Shown here: positions 10,589 to 22,320 of the stretch, one piece after another
How positions within the stretch are numbered: position 1 is the stretch's first letter
Layout: each line of letters begins with the position of its first letter
DNA from: Rhizobium laguerreae
Lineage (GTDB): Bacteria > Pseudomonadota > Alphaproteobacteria > Rhizobiales > Rhizobiaceae
NCBI RefSeq assembly: GCF_002008165.1
Contig: NZ_MRDM01000002.1
Location: 434,001-498,000, forward strand
DNA length: 64,000 nt
Reading direction: 5' to 3'
Position numbers and translations under genes: made by a program
Notes under the pieces: generated by a model
Seen by the model: the letters and a program-made list of their open reading frames with translations, nothing else
What the model was told of the DNA's origin: nothing
Database searches by the model: none

Positions 10589-12079
10589 TCAGCCGTTGCT
10601 GGCAAGCATGGAGATTTTGTTGCCCATGGACTCGCCGTTCTTGTCGAGCAGGCGGGTCGGATAGTCGCCGGTAAAATAGTGGTCGGTGAACTGCGGCCGG
10701 GCGGGGTTGCGATCCTCGCCGCCAACGGCACGGTAAAGTCCGTTGATCGACAGGAAGGCGAGCGAGTCCGCGCCGATATATTTGGCCATGGCTTCGACAT
10801 CGGCATACTGGTTTGCCAGCAACTTTTCGGCATCGGGCGTGTCGATGCCGTAGAAATCCGGGAAGAAGATCATCGGGCTTGCGACGCGGACATGGACTTC
10901 GCGCGCCCCGGCTTCACGGATCATCTGGACGATCTTGAGAGACGTCGTGCCACGCACGATGGAATCATCGACCAGCACCACGCGCTTGCCTTCGATCATC
11001 GCCCGGTTGGCCGAATGCTTCAGCTTCACACCGAAGGCGCGGATCTGCTGCGTCGGCTCGATGAAGGTGCGCCCGACATAATGGTTACGGATGATGCCGT
11101 ACTCGAAGGGAATGCCGCTCTGCTGCGCATAGCCGAGCGCCGCCGGCGTGCCGCCATCCGGCACCGGCACGATCACGTCGCCATCGACAGGCGATTCCTT
11201 CGCAAGGTTCATGCCCATGCTCTTGCGCGTCGTATAGACGTTGCGGCCACCGACGACCGAGTCCGGGCGAGCAAAATAGACATATTCGAACAGGCAGAGG
11301 CGTTCCGGCTGCGGCTTGCTGGGCTTGCGCGCATCGATGCTGATCGAACCGTCGGGCTGGATTTCACAGATGATAACCTCGCCGTTCTCAACGTCACGGA
11401 TGAACTTGGCGCCGATGATGTCGAGCGCGCAGGTCTCCGAGCAGAAGATCGGCTTGCCGTCGAATTCTCCCATGACGAGTGGGCGGATGCCGGTCGGGTC
11501 GCGCGCGGCAATCAGTTTGGTGCGCGTCATGGCGAGCATCGAATAGCCGCCTTCCATCTGGCGAATGGCGTCGATGAAGCGGTCGGACGTGGAAGCGTGG
11601 CGGGAACGGGCGATGAGGTGAAGGACGACTTCGGTATCGGAGGTCGACTGACAAATGGCGCCGGTCGCGATGATCTGGCGGCGAAGCGTCAGGCCGTTGG
11701 TGAAATTGCCGTTATGGGCAATGGCAATGCCGCCTTCTTCCAGTTCGGCAAAGAGCGGCTGCACGTTGCGCATGGCCACTTCGCCGGTTGTCGAGTAGCG
11801 GGTATGACCGATCGTAATGCTGCCGGGCAGGCGGGCCAGCGTCATCGGATTGGTATAGTGGTCGCCGACGAGGCCCATGTGGCGCTCTTGATAAAAGCGC
11901 TTGCCGTCGAAGGAGACGATGCCGGCCGCTTCCTGTCCGCGATGTTGAAGCGCATGCAGGCCGAGAGCCGTGAGCGCGGCGGCATCGGGATGTCCCAGAA
12001 TTCCGAAAACCCCGCATTCTTCATGCAGCGTATCTCCGTCGAGTGGATCGTCGTTCGGGAAGGAATGGGACTGGTTCAT
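10589..12079 (-). CDS. purF: Amidophosphoribosyltransferase
   Basis: 496 residues, first committed enzyme of purine synthesis (PRPP plus glutamine to phosphoribosylamine). The N-terminal Ntn glutaminase begins at Cys22 in EECGVFGI, implying removal of a 21-residue propeptide as in Bacillus-type enzymes. The PRPP-binding motif VVLVDDSIVRGTTS is in the C-terminal phosphoribosyltransferase domain. The start has only a weak ribosome binding site. It follows cvpA on the minus strand, a conserved alphaproteobacterial order. purN and purM also lie in this window but about 50 kb away. Confidence 0.97.
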   Translation of the reverse strand: MNQSHSFPNDDPLDGDTLHEECGVFGILGHPDAAALTALGLHALQHRGQEAAGIVSFDGKRFYQERHMGLVGDHYTNPMTLARLPGSITIGHTRYSTTGEVAMRNVQPLFAELEEGGIAIAHNGNFTNGLTLRRQIIATGAICQSTSDTEVVLHLIARSRHASTSDRFIDAIRQMEGGYSMLAMTRTKLIAARDPTGIRPLVMGEFDGKPIFCSETCALDIIGAKFIRDVENGEVIICEIQPDGSISIDARKPSKPQPERLCLFEYVYFARPDSVVGGRNVYTTRKSMGMNLAKESPVDGDVIVPVPDGGTPAALGYAQQSGIPFEYGIIRNHYVGRTFIEPTQQIRAFGVKLKHSANRAMIEGKRVVLVDDSIVRGTTSLKIVQMIREAGAREVHVRVASPMIFFPDFYGIDTPDAEKLLANQYADVEAMAKYIGADSLAFLSINGLYRAVGGEDRNPARPQFTDHYFTGDYPTRLLDKNGESMGNKISMLASNG

Positions 12080-12227
12080 TTCTGCGGGCCTCTGCTCTCA
12101 CAAGAATGGATCGGCATTTCCAGAAATAGCTGAGCCCGGCGGAGCTGGAATGCTCGGCCGGACCCTCATTTCAGATCCCGCTCAAATGGCGATTGCCGGA
12201 AGGCGGGTCAAGCTCTTGAACACTGTG

Positions 12228-12854
12228 TCAATTCGCCGGCTGCTGCGCGCCGTCTGCAGGCGCGGTCGGTGCGTCTTCCGCCGGAGCCTGGTCGCCCGTC
12301 GGCGGCGTAGTACCTTCGGCGCCCTGTGCCGGCGGCTGCAGCTTATCACGGATGCTTTCCGGTATCATCTGGGCAAATTGCTCCGGCAGAACCGATTTCA
12401 GCTTCACGACCATCGAATCCAGGAAGGGCTTCGACTTCGCTTCGTTGACCCAGGCCGGACGGTGGTCGACATCGACGAGCCAGTTCCAGAAGGCGACGGC
12501 GACGACCAGGAGCAGCACGCCGCGCGCTGCCCCGAACAGGAAGCCGAGCGTGCGGTCGAGCGCGCCGACACGGCTGTCGATGATGAAATCGGCGATCTTC
12601 ATTGTGATGAAGGAGATGACGATGAGCGCGATCAGGAAGACGACCGCTGCCGAACCGACGATCGCGATGCGGTCGTCATCGGTGTATTTTTTCGCGTAGG
12701 GCAGCAGGTACGGATAGAGATAGTAGGCAGCCGCGGCCGAACCGCCCCAGCTCGCGATCGAAAGAATCTCGCGCGAAAAGCCGCGGACCATCGCCAGCAC
12801 GGCGGAGAAGAGCACGACGCCGATGACAATACCGTCGAAAATCGTAATGGGCAT
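12228..12854 (-). CDS. cvpA: CvpA family inner membrane protein
   Basis: 208 residues with four hydrophobic segments in the first 125, including FDGIVIGVVLFSAVLAMVRG at the start, then a soluble region and a Pro/Ala/Thr-rich low-complexity tail (PPAQGAEGTTPP…). CvpA was named for colicin V production; its molecular function is unclear, with links to envelope stress and bile resistance in enterics. GGAGTTGAATTTAC precedes the ATG. It sits between radA and purF, all on one strand. Confidence 0.92.
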   Translation of the reverse strand: MPITIFDGIVIGVVLFSAVLAMVRGFSREILSIASWGGSAAAAYYLYPYLLPYAKKYTDDDRIAIVGSAAVVFLIALIVISFITMKIADFIIDSRVGALDRTLGFLFGAARGVLLLVVAVAFWNWLVDVDHRPAWVNEAKSKPFLDSMVVKLKSVLPEQFAQMIPESIRDKLQPPAQGAEGTTPPTGDQAPAEDAPTAPADGAQQPAN

Positions 12855-12943
12855 GTAAATTCAACTCCAGGACTGCCGCTTGGCGGCCGTGTCGTGCCTT
12901 ATCGTGTGCTCCTATATCATCACCACTCTTGGCAATGAAAGGA

Positions 12944-14344
<1,401 letters not shown>

Positions 14345-14506
14345 CGATTACTCTTTCAGTCCGGGTTCCCGAGCGAAGCGACGCGCCGCTTCACCGAATC
14401 ATTGTCGTGCTTGAGATAATGGCTATCGCGACGGATCAAAACTAATGATTTCCCCATCAGCGCACCCCTGCCTATGCTTTGCTTCTGCTTATTTGGAATG
14501 ATGATG

Positions 14507-15142
14507 ATGTTCGATTATTCGTTTGCGCACTGGCTTGCATTTCTGTCGGCGGCGGTTTTGCTGAACCTCTCGCCTGGACCCGATATCGCCTTCATCCTCG
14601 GTCACACGATGAGAAGCGGAAAACGTGCCGGTTTTTCCGCGCTGTTCGGCGTCTGGTCCGGCGCTTGCCTGCACGTGCTGATGGCTGCACTCGGTCTCTC
14701 GGCCATGCTTGCCGCTTCCGCAGTCGCCTTCTCCACGGTCAAATGGATCGGCGCCGCCTATCTCGTCTGGCTCGGCATTCAGGCTTTGCGCTCCGGTGGC
14801 GGCGATGGCCTGATAAAGGCTGCTGGTGAAAAATTGCCGGTTGCAAGAATCTATCGGCAGGGAATTCTGGTGTCGCTGCTCAATCCGAAAGTGGCGATAT
14901 TCTTCCTCGCCTTCCTGCCGCAATTCGTCGTCGAAGGGGCAGGGCCGGCATGGGCGCAGCTCATGCTGCATGGCGGGCTGATCATCGTCGTCGCCGCCTT
15001 CATCGAACCGCCGCTCGTCCTTCTTGGCGGGCGCCTTGCCGATGCGGTCAGGCATAATCAAAAAGTCGGCCTCTGGCTCGATCGCGGCCTCGGTGCGCTT
15101 TTCGTGGCGCTCGGTGTCCGTCTCGCCCTCAGCAGCCGTTGA
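14507..15142 (+). CDS. LysE family exporter
   Basis: About 211 residues of an integral membrane protein with six hydrophobic segments. NLSPGPDIAFILGHTMRSGK near the N-terminus is the LysE/RhtB signature, and LLNPKVAIFFLAFLPQFV near the middle is a second hallmark. Members export amino acids such as homoserine, threonine or leucine; the substrate here is unknown. Four ATGs lie in a row (14498-14509); I take the last, which places the N-terminus as in the family, but any could be used. It is divergent from radA and convergent with alr. Confidence 0.9.
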   Translation: MFDYSFAHWLAFLSAAVLLNLSPGPDIAFILGHTMRSGKRAGFSALFGVWSGACLHVLMAALGLSAMLAASAVAFSTVKWIGAAYLVWLGIQALRSGGGDGLIKAAGEKLPVARIYRQGILVSLLNPKVAIFFLAFLPQFVVEGAGPAWAQLMLHGGLIIVVAAFIEPPLVLLGGRLADAVRHNQKVGLWLDRGLGALFVALGVRLALSSR

Positions 15143-15154
15143 ACAGGACGGCCG

Positions 15155-16315
15155 TTATTCCTCGGCCACGTAGCGCCGCTCGTGGCGGAAGCCCATGCTG
15201 GTCAGAATCTCGTATCCGATCGTGCCGGATGTCCGCGCCACATCGTCGACCGGCAGGTTCTTTCCGAACAGCTCGACATAATCCCCAGCGCGCACGGCGT
15301 TGTCAGGCAGGTCGGTGATATCGAAGATCGTCAGGTCCATGGTGATCCGGCCGGCAACCGGTACCTTGTGTCCGGCGATGAAGCCTTGCCCGCCTTGCGG
15401 CACCACCTGGCGCAGCGGCACACCGCCGCTCGACTGGCTGCGCATGTAGCCGTCGGCATAGCCGGCCGAGGCGATCGCCAGCCGGCTTTCGCGGCGAAGC
15501 TGCAGCGCCCGCCCATAGCTGACGGTCTCGCCGGCTTCAACGCTGCGCACCTGGATGATGCGCGCTTCCGCAGTTGCCACCGGCCGCATCGGGTTCACCA
15601 TGCCGCTGACCGCTTCGCCGCCATAGAGCGCGATGCCGGGGCGGGTCAGGTCGAAGTGATAATCCTCACCGAGAAAGATGCCGGCCGAGGCGGCAAGGCT
15701 TGAATCGATGCCTTCATAAGCAGCGCTAACTCTGTGGAATGATTCGAGCTGCTGCCGGTTCATCGCATGGGTGGGATCGTCGGCGCAGGCGAGGTGGCTC
15801 ATGACAAGCACGGGCGCGAAGCTCGCCGGCCGTGAGACGTCGTCGGCGAGCGCGATCGCATCGTCGATATGCAGTCCGAGCCGATTGAAGCCGGTATCGA
15901 CATGCAGCGCGCAGGGGTAGTCGCCGTAATCGGCGAGCACCGCCATCCAGAAGGCGAGCTGTTCGTCGGAGGAAATCACCGGCACCAGATCGTTCTCGAA
16001 GAAACGCCGTTCGGTGCCGGGCCATATGCCTGAGAGCACGAAGATGCGCGCCTCGGGCGCATAGAGGCGAAGTGTTACGCCCTCGTCGACGGTCGCGACG
16101 AAGAAGTCACGCGCGCCGGCCATATACAGCGCTTCGCCGGCATCCTCGATGCCCATGCCGTAAGCATCCGCTTTGACGACTGCCGAGGCGCGCGCCGCAC
16201 TGGAGCGGCGCGCCATGTCGCGCCAGTTCTCCGTCAGGGCGGTGAGGTCGACGGTCAGCCGCAGCCCTGCCGAGGCAAAATTGTCGTCTTCGGGGGCGTC
16301 GAAAAATTCGCTCAT
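15155..16315 (-). CDS. alr: Alanine racemase
   Basis: 386 residues. The PLP lysine is in VVKADAYGMG (Lys about 48), and the second catalytic base Tyr is in ASAGYADGYMRS. The enzyme makes D-alanine for peptidoglycan. The N-terminus SEFFDAPEDDNFASAG is an acidic extension before the barrel. The ATG at 16315 is chosen; another in-frame ATG lies at 16324. It lies downstream of dnaB behind a strong hairpin, so it may be expressed from read-through or its own promoter. Confidence 0.95.
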   Translation of the reverse strand: MSEFFDAPEDDNFASAGLRLTVDLTALTENWRDMARRSSAARASAVVKADAYGMGIEDAGEALYMAGARDFFVATVDEGVTLRLYAPEARIFVLSGIWPGTERRFFENDLVPVISSDEQLAFWMAVLADYGDYPCALHVDTGFNRLGLHIDDAIALADDVSRPASFAPVLVMSHLACADDPTHAMNRQQLESFHRVSAAYEGIDSSLAASAGIFLGEDYHFDLTRPGIALYGGEAVSGMVNPMRPVATAEARIIQVRSVEAGETVSYGRALQLRRESRLAIASAGYADGYMRSQSSGGVPLRQVVPQGGQGFIAGHKVPVAGRITMDLTIFDITDLPDNAVRAGDYVELFGKNLPVDDVARTSGTIGYEILTSMGFRHERRYVAEE

Positions 16316-16325
16316 GATCCACATC

Positions 16326-16355
16326 GAAAAGAGGCCGGAGAAGGATTCTCCGGCC
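16326..16355 (-). terminator. Intrinsic terminator between dnaB and alr
   Basis: A perfect 10-bp stem GGCCGGAGAA / TTCTCCGGCC with a 3-base loop, followed on the minus strand by CTCTTTTCG. It lies between the dnaB stop and the alr start, ending about 10 bases before the alr ATG, so it could also hide the alr ribosome binding site. Confidence 0.7.
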
Positions 16356-16413
16356 AGTTTAAAGATCAACTATGTCAAGGGAAAGCCCGGCGCTGCATGC
16401 AGCATCCGCGCGA

Positions 16414-17916
<1,503 letters not shown>

Positions 17917-18227
17917 CCGTTCTGTCTTTTTCCAGCTCCGGATTTGCAATTCCGGACGCGAAAATCAAGAGGCTACGAAAGGAGCGGGGGCTCGCTTCGC
18001 CCAAATCCTGAACACTGTGCACGTTGTTCGACTTCTCCACAGTCTTGGGCGACGCAAAGGAGAAATACTGGCAGTGTCACCCGCACGACACGGTATGGCG
18101 CCGACTCAGCCCATCCGCTTCGGAGAATGTCATTTTAGCGCGATGCGATAAGGCACGCAGCAAAAACATCCGGAAGATCCCCTTAAAAGAAGCGAGCCGA
18201 TCAGCGGCTCATATCGAAGGGGTGGAA
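17917..18227. other. Intergenic region upstream of dnaB
   Basis: About 310 bases with no credible gene. It follows the rplI terminator and so should carry the dnaB promoter (minus strand). It contains the imperfect dyad GAACA…TGTTC around 18010-18030. No clear -35/-10 pair is visible. Confidence 0.45.
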
Positions 18228-18256
18228 ACGAAAAAGCCCGGCGCGGTGGCCGGGCT
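18228..18256 (-). terminator. Intrinsic terminator after rplI
   Basis: On the minus strand: AGCCCGGC, loop of six, GCCGGGCT, then TTTTTCGTTT. An 8-bp GC-rich stem plus T-run, 28 bases past the rplI stop, closes the ribosomal protein operon. Confidence 0.85.
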
Positions 18257-18283
18257 TCCCTCTCGCGGATCGCTCCGACGAAA

Positions 18284-18862
18284 TTATGCTTCGTCTTCGT
18301 CGACGCCATCGGCTTCCGGATCGAAGAAGTCTTCCGGACGCAGCGCGTCTTCGTCGACGCCGTAGATCGCGTCGACCGAGGTGAGTTCTTCGCCCTTGGA
18401 CTGGCGCTCTGCCTCTTCGGCAGAACGGGCAACGTTCAGCTCGACGTGAATTTCGACTTCGGCATGCAGCTGCAGCTCGACCTTGTGCAGGCCGATCGAC
18501 TTGATCGGCGTGTTGAGGTGAACCTGGTTGCGGCCGATGTTGAAGCCTTCGGCGCCGAGAATATCGACGACGTCACGGGCAGCAACCGAACCGTAGAGCT
18601 GGCCGGTTTCGCCGGCGGAGCGTACGACGATGAAGGACTTGCCGTCGAGAACGTCGGCGACCGTCTGGGCTTCCGACTTGCGCTCCAGGTTGCGGGCTTC
18701 GAGCGTTGCGCGCTCCGCTTCGAAGCGGGTCTTGTTGGCGGCGTTGGCGCGCAGCGCCTTGCCGAGCGGCAGCAGGTAGTTGCGGGCAAAGCCGTCGCGA
18801 ACCTTTACGGTTTCGCCCATCTGGCCGAGCTTGGAGATGCGTTCGAGAAGGATGACTTGCAT
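18284..18862 (-). CDS. rplI: 50S ribosomal protein L9
   Basis: 192 residues. The N-domain [19 protein letters not shown] and the following NYLLPLGKA match the rRNA-binding region of L9, the long linker helix and C-domain follow. It extends some 40 residues beyond the E. coli length with an acidic tail rich in Asp/Glu ([20 protein letters not shown]), usual in Rhizobiales. The ATG at 18862 follows AAGGAAAAAG. It is the last gene of rpsF-rpsR-DUF2232-rplI. Confidence 0.97.
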   Translation of the reverse strand: MQVILLERISKLGQMGETVKVRDGFARNYLLPLGKALRANAANKTRFEAERATLEARNLERKSEAQTVADVLDGKSFIVVRSAGETGQLYGSVAARDVVDILGAEGFNIGRNQVHLNTPIKSIGLHKVELQLHAEVEIHVELNVARSAEEAERQSKGEELTSVDAIYGVDEDALRPEDFFDPEADGVDEDEA

Positions 18863-18884
18863 TTTCTTTTTCCTTTCTTGTGTC

Positions 18885-19871
18885 TCAGATTTTCGTATCG
18901 GATTGTTTGGGGGTATCAGCATCTTTCGTCGGGGTCAGCGCGATCGCCTTGCGCGTATCGCTGAGACCGAGAACGAGGATGAGGAGAGCTGGCAGCAGCA
19001 TGAGCATCGAGGCCAGATAGCAGAGGATGAGGGCCGGTATGCGCCAGTCCTTGCCGCGCGTGCGGAAATGCAGCGAGGCGAAACCGGAAAGCATGAAGCC
19101 GGCGCCGAAGGCGCCGATCACGGTCGCGCCGACCAGTGCCGGGACGCCGCCGAAAAAGCAGGCGGCAAGCCCGGCCAGGAAGATGAAGATCGAGTTGCGG
19201 TTCATCCGCAGCGACGAGGGAATGTCCTCACGCGGGCGAAGGCCCTTGCCGGAGGCTGCAACGATGCGCACAGCGAAATAATAGGCGGCAAACAGCATGC
19301 TGACCCACATGCCGCCCTGCAAAGCCGGCAGCATCAGCAGGATCAGCGACTTGGTCTGCGCGGTCGCTGCCGGATCGGGCATGAATTCCGGCTGCTGCTG
19401 CTTGAGCGAGGTGATCAGCAGGTCGACGATCGGATCGGTGATCTCAGGCCCGTAGCCGATGATCACACCGATGACGATGACGGCGAGCGTCACCAGACCG
19501 CAAAGATGCAGCAGGATATCGGAGAGCGGATACCAGGCAAGCAGATGGTCGGGGCCGCCGAGTTCGGAGGCGGGACGCGCCAGATTGGCGAGATGGCTCA
19601 GCCAACCGGCCGGCAGCAGCGTCACCATCGTCATGATCAGCGCGAAGGAAGGCGAGATCAAGATCGCGCCGAGTGCTGCGGCGCTGACGACGGCCGAGAT
19701 CGCGGCGGTATTGCCCCAGCCGAGCCCGACGATCAGGATCGGCAAAGCCGAAGCCGTGTAGAGAAGCGCGCTGAAAAACGACGGCTGCATGCTCGCGCCC
19801 AGCACCAGCAGGGCGGCGGTCAATCCGGCGAGTGCGCCGATCAGCAGCGTTTTAATGTTCGGTCGTTTCAA
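18885..19871 (-). CDS. DUF2232 integral membrane protein
   Basis: 328 residues with about eight hydrophobic segments, starting [20 protein letters not shown]. The family (DUF2232, YybS-like) is found between rpsR and rplI in many Rhizobiales; its role is unknown. It may resemble energy-coupling or rod-shape membrane proteins, but nothing in the sequence decides this. It lies 22 bases upstream of rplI and probably shares its transcript. Confidence 0.85.
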   Translation of the reverse strand: MKRPNIKTLLIGALAGLTAALLVLGASMQPSFFSALLYTASALPILIVGLGWGNTAAISAVVSAAALGAILISPSFALIMTMVTLLPAGWLSHLANLARPASELGGPDHLLAWYPLSDILLHLCGLVTLAVIVIGVIIGYGPEITDPIVDLLITSLKQQQPEFMPDPAATAQTKSLILLMLPALQGGMWVSMLFAAYYFAVRIVAASGKGLRPREDIPSSLRMNRNSIFIFLAGLAACFFGGVPALVGATVIGAFGAGFMLSGFASLHFRTRGKDWRIPALILCYLASMLMLLPALLILVLGLSDTRKAIALTPTKDADTPKQSDTKI

Positions 19872-19975
19872 GGTCGCTGTCCTGCTTCATCAAGCAGTTA
19901 GAGGATGTTGCTGAATCAAATTCAGAAACGTCTCAACATGGGTTTTAAGAGTTCCGATCCGCGCCCATCGCGGAA

Positions 19976-20005
19976 GGGAAAAGGGAAGGCACGAATGCCT
20001 TCCCT
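19976..20005 (-). terminator. Hairpin with T-run after rpsR
   Basis: On the minus strand: AGGGAAGGCA, loop TTCG, TGCCTTCCCT, then TTTCCC. A perfect 10-bp stem with a stable UUCG tetraloop 26 bases past the rpsR stop. It may give partial termination or protect the 3' end of the rpsF-rpsR message, so that rplI is expressed at a different level. Confidence 0.75.
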
Positions 20006-20030
20006 CAAGGGTGTGTGCGTCGGCCGATGA

Positions 20031-20279
20031 TCAGGCGACGACGTAGGGCAGCAGGCCGAGGAAACGGGCGCGCTTGATCGCCTGGGCGAGTTCGCGCTGC
20101 TTCTTCTGGGAAACGGCCGTGATGCGGGACGGAACGATCTTGCCGCGCTCGGAAATGTAGCGCTGCAGCAGGCGTACGTCCTTGTAGTCGATCCGCGGCG
20201 CGTTGGCGCCGGAGAACGGGCAGGTCTTGCGGCGGCGATGGAACGGGCGGCGGACCGGAGCGGAGGAAGTTTCAGACAT
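20031..20279 (-). CDS. rpsR: 30S ribosomal protein S18
   Basis: 82 residues, with the S18 core [19 protein letters not shown] and [20 protein letters not shown]. It pairs with S6 on the 30S platform. It is 14 bases downstream of rpsF on the same strand, the conserved arrangement for the S6:S18 heterodimer. Confidence 0.98.
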   Translation of the reverse strand: MSETSSAPVRRPFHRRRKTCPFSGANAPRIDYKDVRLLQRYISERGKIVPSRITAVSQKKQRELAQAIKRARFLGLLPYVVA

Positions 20280-20293
20280 ATCTCAGATCTCCC

Positions 20294-20761
20294 TTATACA
20301 CGGTCTTCGCGCGGACGGCGCGGACGGTCGTCGCGGTCGCCGAAGCCACCTTCACGCGGCGGACGCGGGCCACGGTCACGATCGCCGAATCCGCCTTCAC
20401 GCGGGCCACGGCCGCCTTCGCGCGGACGGTCGTCACGGTCGCGCTTCTGCATCATGGCAGACGGACCTTCTTCATGCTTCTCGACGGCGATCGTCATGTA
20501 GCGAAGAACGTCTTCGCTGATGCGCATCTGACGTTCCATTTCCTGGACGGCAGCAGCCGGCGCATCGATGTCCATCAGGGCGTAGTGCGCCTTGCGGTTC
20601 TTCTTGATGCGGTAGGTGAGGGACTTGAGGCCCCAGTTCTCGATACGCCCGACTTTACCGCCATTCGCTTCGATCACACCCTTGTACTGTTCTACGAGGG
20701 CATCGACCTGCTGAGCGGAAATATCCTGCCGGGCAAGGAATACATGTTCATAAAGAGCCAT
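20294..20761 (-). CDS. rpsF: 30S ribosomal protein S6 with Arg/Asp/Gly-rich tail
   Basis: 155 residues. The ferredoxin-like S6 core ([20 protein letters not shown], then [19 protein letters not shown]) covers about the first 110. A tail of about 45 residues follows, built from repeats of [10 protein letters not shown] and related Arg/Asp/Gly/Pro units, longer than in E. coli and probably disordered. The DNA of the tail is correspondingly repetitive (20300-20440). It is the first gene of the operon. Confidence 0.97.
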   Translation of the reverse strand: MALYEHVFLARQDISAQQVDALVEQYKGVIEANGGKVGRIENWGLKSLTYRIKKNRKAHYALMDIDAPAAAVQEMERQMRISEDVLRYMTIAVEKHEEGPSAMMQKRDRDDRPREGGRGPREGGFGDRDRGPRPPREGGFGDRDDRPRRPREDRV

Positions 20762-20980
20762 GACAGCTTTGCCTTTCTTGCGTTTGGTTCAACCCGATAT
20801 TCGGCGGCTAAGCCTCAACGACTGCTCCTGATTGGGCGGACCCAGGCAAGAAAGCGTTTCCGAGACGGTCGAGAGCGGAGACACGGGAGGCTGGAACGCT
20901 TCCGTTCCGAACGATTTCCGCGAGGAAACCGGCCCTCCGTTCAGCCACCAGCCAGAAGACCGGGTTAACGAACACGGCGG

Positions 20981-21008
20981 CTTATACGGATTTTTCGGGC
21001 AAAGGCAA
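20981..21008 (-). promoter_or_regulatory. Candidate promoter of the rpsF operon
   Basis: On the minus strand TTGCCT, 16 bases, TATAAG. This would leave an unusually long leader of about 210 bases before rpsF, enough for a structured 5' UTR. It is judged by eye only. Confidence 0.4.
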
Positions 21009-21076
21009 GCGCAATCGGATACCCGAACCCGACGCCGGCCAATGGTCGGCATCGGGCAGGCGCCAAACAAACATGA

Positions 21077-22120
21077 TCAAAGCGTCAGCGGATACTGCCG
21101 GTGCACCTTGGCGATTTCCGCCAGGACCTCGTTCGAAAGCGTAATGTCTGCCGCGCCGATATCGATTTTCAACTGCTCCATCGACGTCGCGCCGATGATG
21201 ACCGAGGCCATGAACGGACGTGACAGGCAAAAGGCGAGCGCCATCGCTGCCGGGTCGAGTCCATATGTTGCGGCGATCTCCAGATAGGCTCTGGTCGCCG
21301 GCTCCTGCAGCGGCTGCAGCCGCCCGCCGATATCGGGGTTGATCGAACCGCGGGAACCTTTCGGCCTGCCGCCGTCGATATATTTGCCGGACAGGATACC
21401 GCCGGCGAGCGGCGAATAGGCGAGCAGTCCGACATCCTCATGATGCGAGAGTTCGGCGAGATCGAGATCGAAATGGCGGTAGAGCAGGTTGTATTCGTTC
21501 TGGACGCTGGCGACCCGCGGCAGGCCCTTCTGTTCGGAGAGCGTCAGGTATTTGTGTATGCCCCAGGTGGTTTCGTTGGAAAGGCCGATCGCGCGGATCT
21601 TGCCCTCCTTCACCAGAGCGCCGAGCGTTTCCAGGATGTCGAGCATATTGGCGACCGCCTTGTCGCGATCCTGGGTGAACGGATTGTAGCTCCAGTTCTG
21701 GCGGAAATGGAAATGCCCGCGGTTCGGCCAGTGGATCTGGTAGAGGTCGACGTAATCCGTCTTCAGCCGCATCAGGCTGGCCTCGAGCGCCAGGCGGATA
21801 TTCTTTGCATCGGCACCTTCGCCGCCGCGCAGATAATCGCGGCCGCGGCCGGCGACCTTGGTGGCGAGCACGATATCGCCGCGCTTGCCGGTCTTCTCGA
21901 ACCAGCTGCCGATATAGTCTTCGGTCCAGCCCTGTGTCGCCGCTGAAACCGGGGTGGTTGGATAAAGCTCGGCCGTATCGAAGAAATTGACGCCCTTTTC
22001 GACGGCGTAATCCATCTGCGCATGCGCATCGGCTTCGCTGTTCTGCGAGCCCCAGGTCATGGTGCCAAGGCAAATCTCTGAAACGGAAATATCGGTGCGG
22101 CCTAGTGAATTGTACTTCAT
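21077..22120 (-). CDS. Aldo/keto reductase, Tas-like
   Basis: 347 residues, (beta/alpha)8 aldo/keto reductase. The N-terminal strand MKYNSLGRTDISVSEICLGT, FFDTAELYP (catalytic Asp and Tyr), an active-site Lys in LATKVAG and DLYQIHWP with the His are all present. The C-terminal SRPFMASVIIGATSMEQL fits NADPH binding. Length and the long insert RGHFHFRQNWSYNPFTQD resemble the E. coli Tas subgroup. The substrate is unknown. It is divergent from fabD. Confidence 0.9.
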   Translation of the reverse strand: MKYNSLGRTDISVSEICLGTMTWGSQNSEADAHAQMDYAVEKGVNFFDTAELYPTTPVSAATQGWTEDYIGSWFEKTGKRGDIVLATKVAGRGRDYLRGGEGADAKNIRLALEASLMRLKTDYVDLYQIHWPNRGHFHFRQNWSYNPFTQDRDKAVANMLDILETLGALVKEGKIRAIGLSNETTWGIHKYLTLSEQKGLPRVASVQNEYNLLYRHFDLDLAELSHHEDVGLLAYSPLAGGILSGKYIDGGRPKGSRGSINPDIGGRLQPLQEPATRAYLEIAATYGLDPAAMALAFCLSRPFMASVIIGATSMEQLKIDIGAADITLSNEVLAEIAKVHRQYPLTL

Positions 22121-22320
22121 GGAAAAACCTTGGGAGAGAGGTGAAAGCCTTGGGAGGTCCGGGCAAATCTAGGCTGGATTTGGCGGAGCGCAAGAGCAAA
22201 AGCCGGGCTTTTGCGCGCGCGCGAAAGGCTTTGCGGAGAATGAGCCGCTACTTGACTCTGCCGGAAAGAATGTCAATTGGAGGCAAAACAGCCTCAAGGG
22301 GCGCAATCAGGGACATGAAA

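Noticed and set aside
18010..18032. GAACA…TGTTC dyad upstream of dnaB as a LexA site
   Set aside because: The alphaproteobacterial LexA box is the direct repeat GTTC-N7-GTTC, which is not present.
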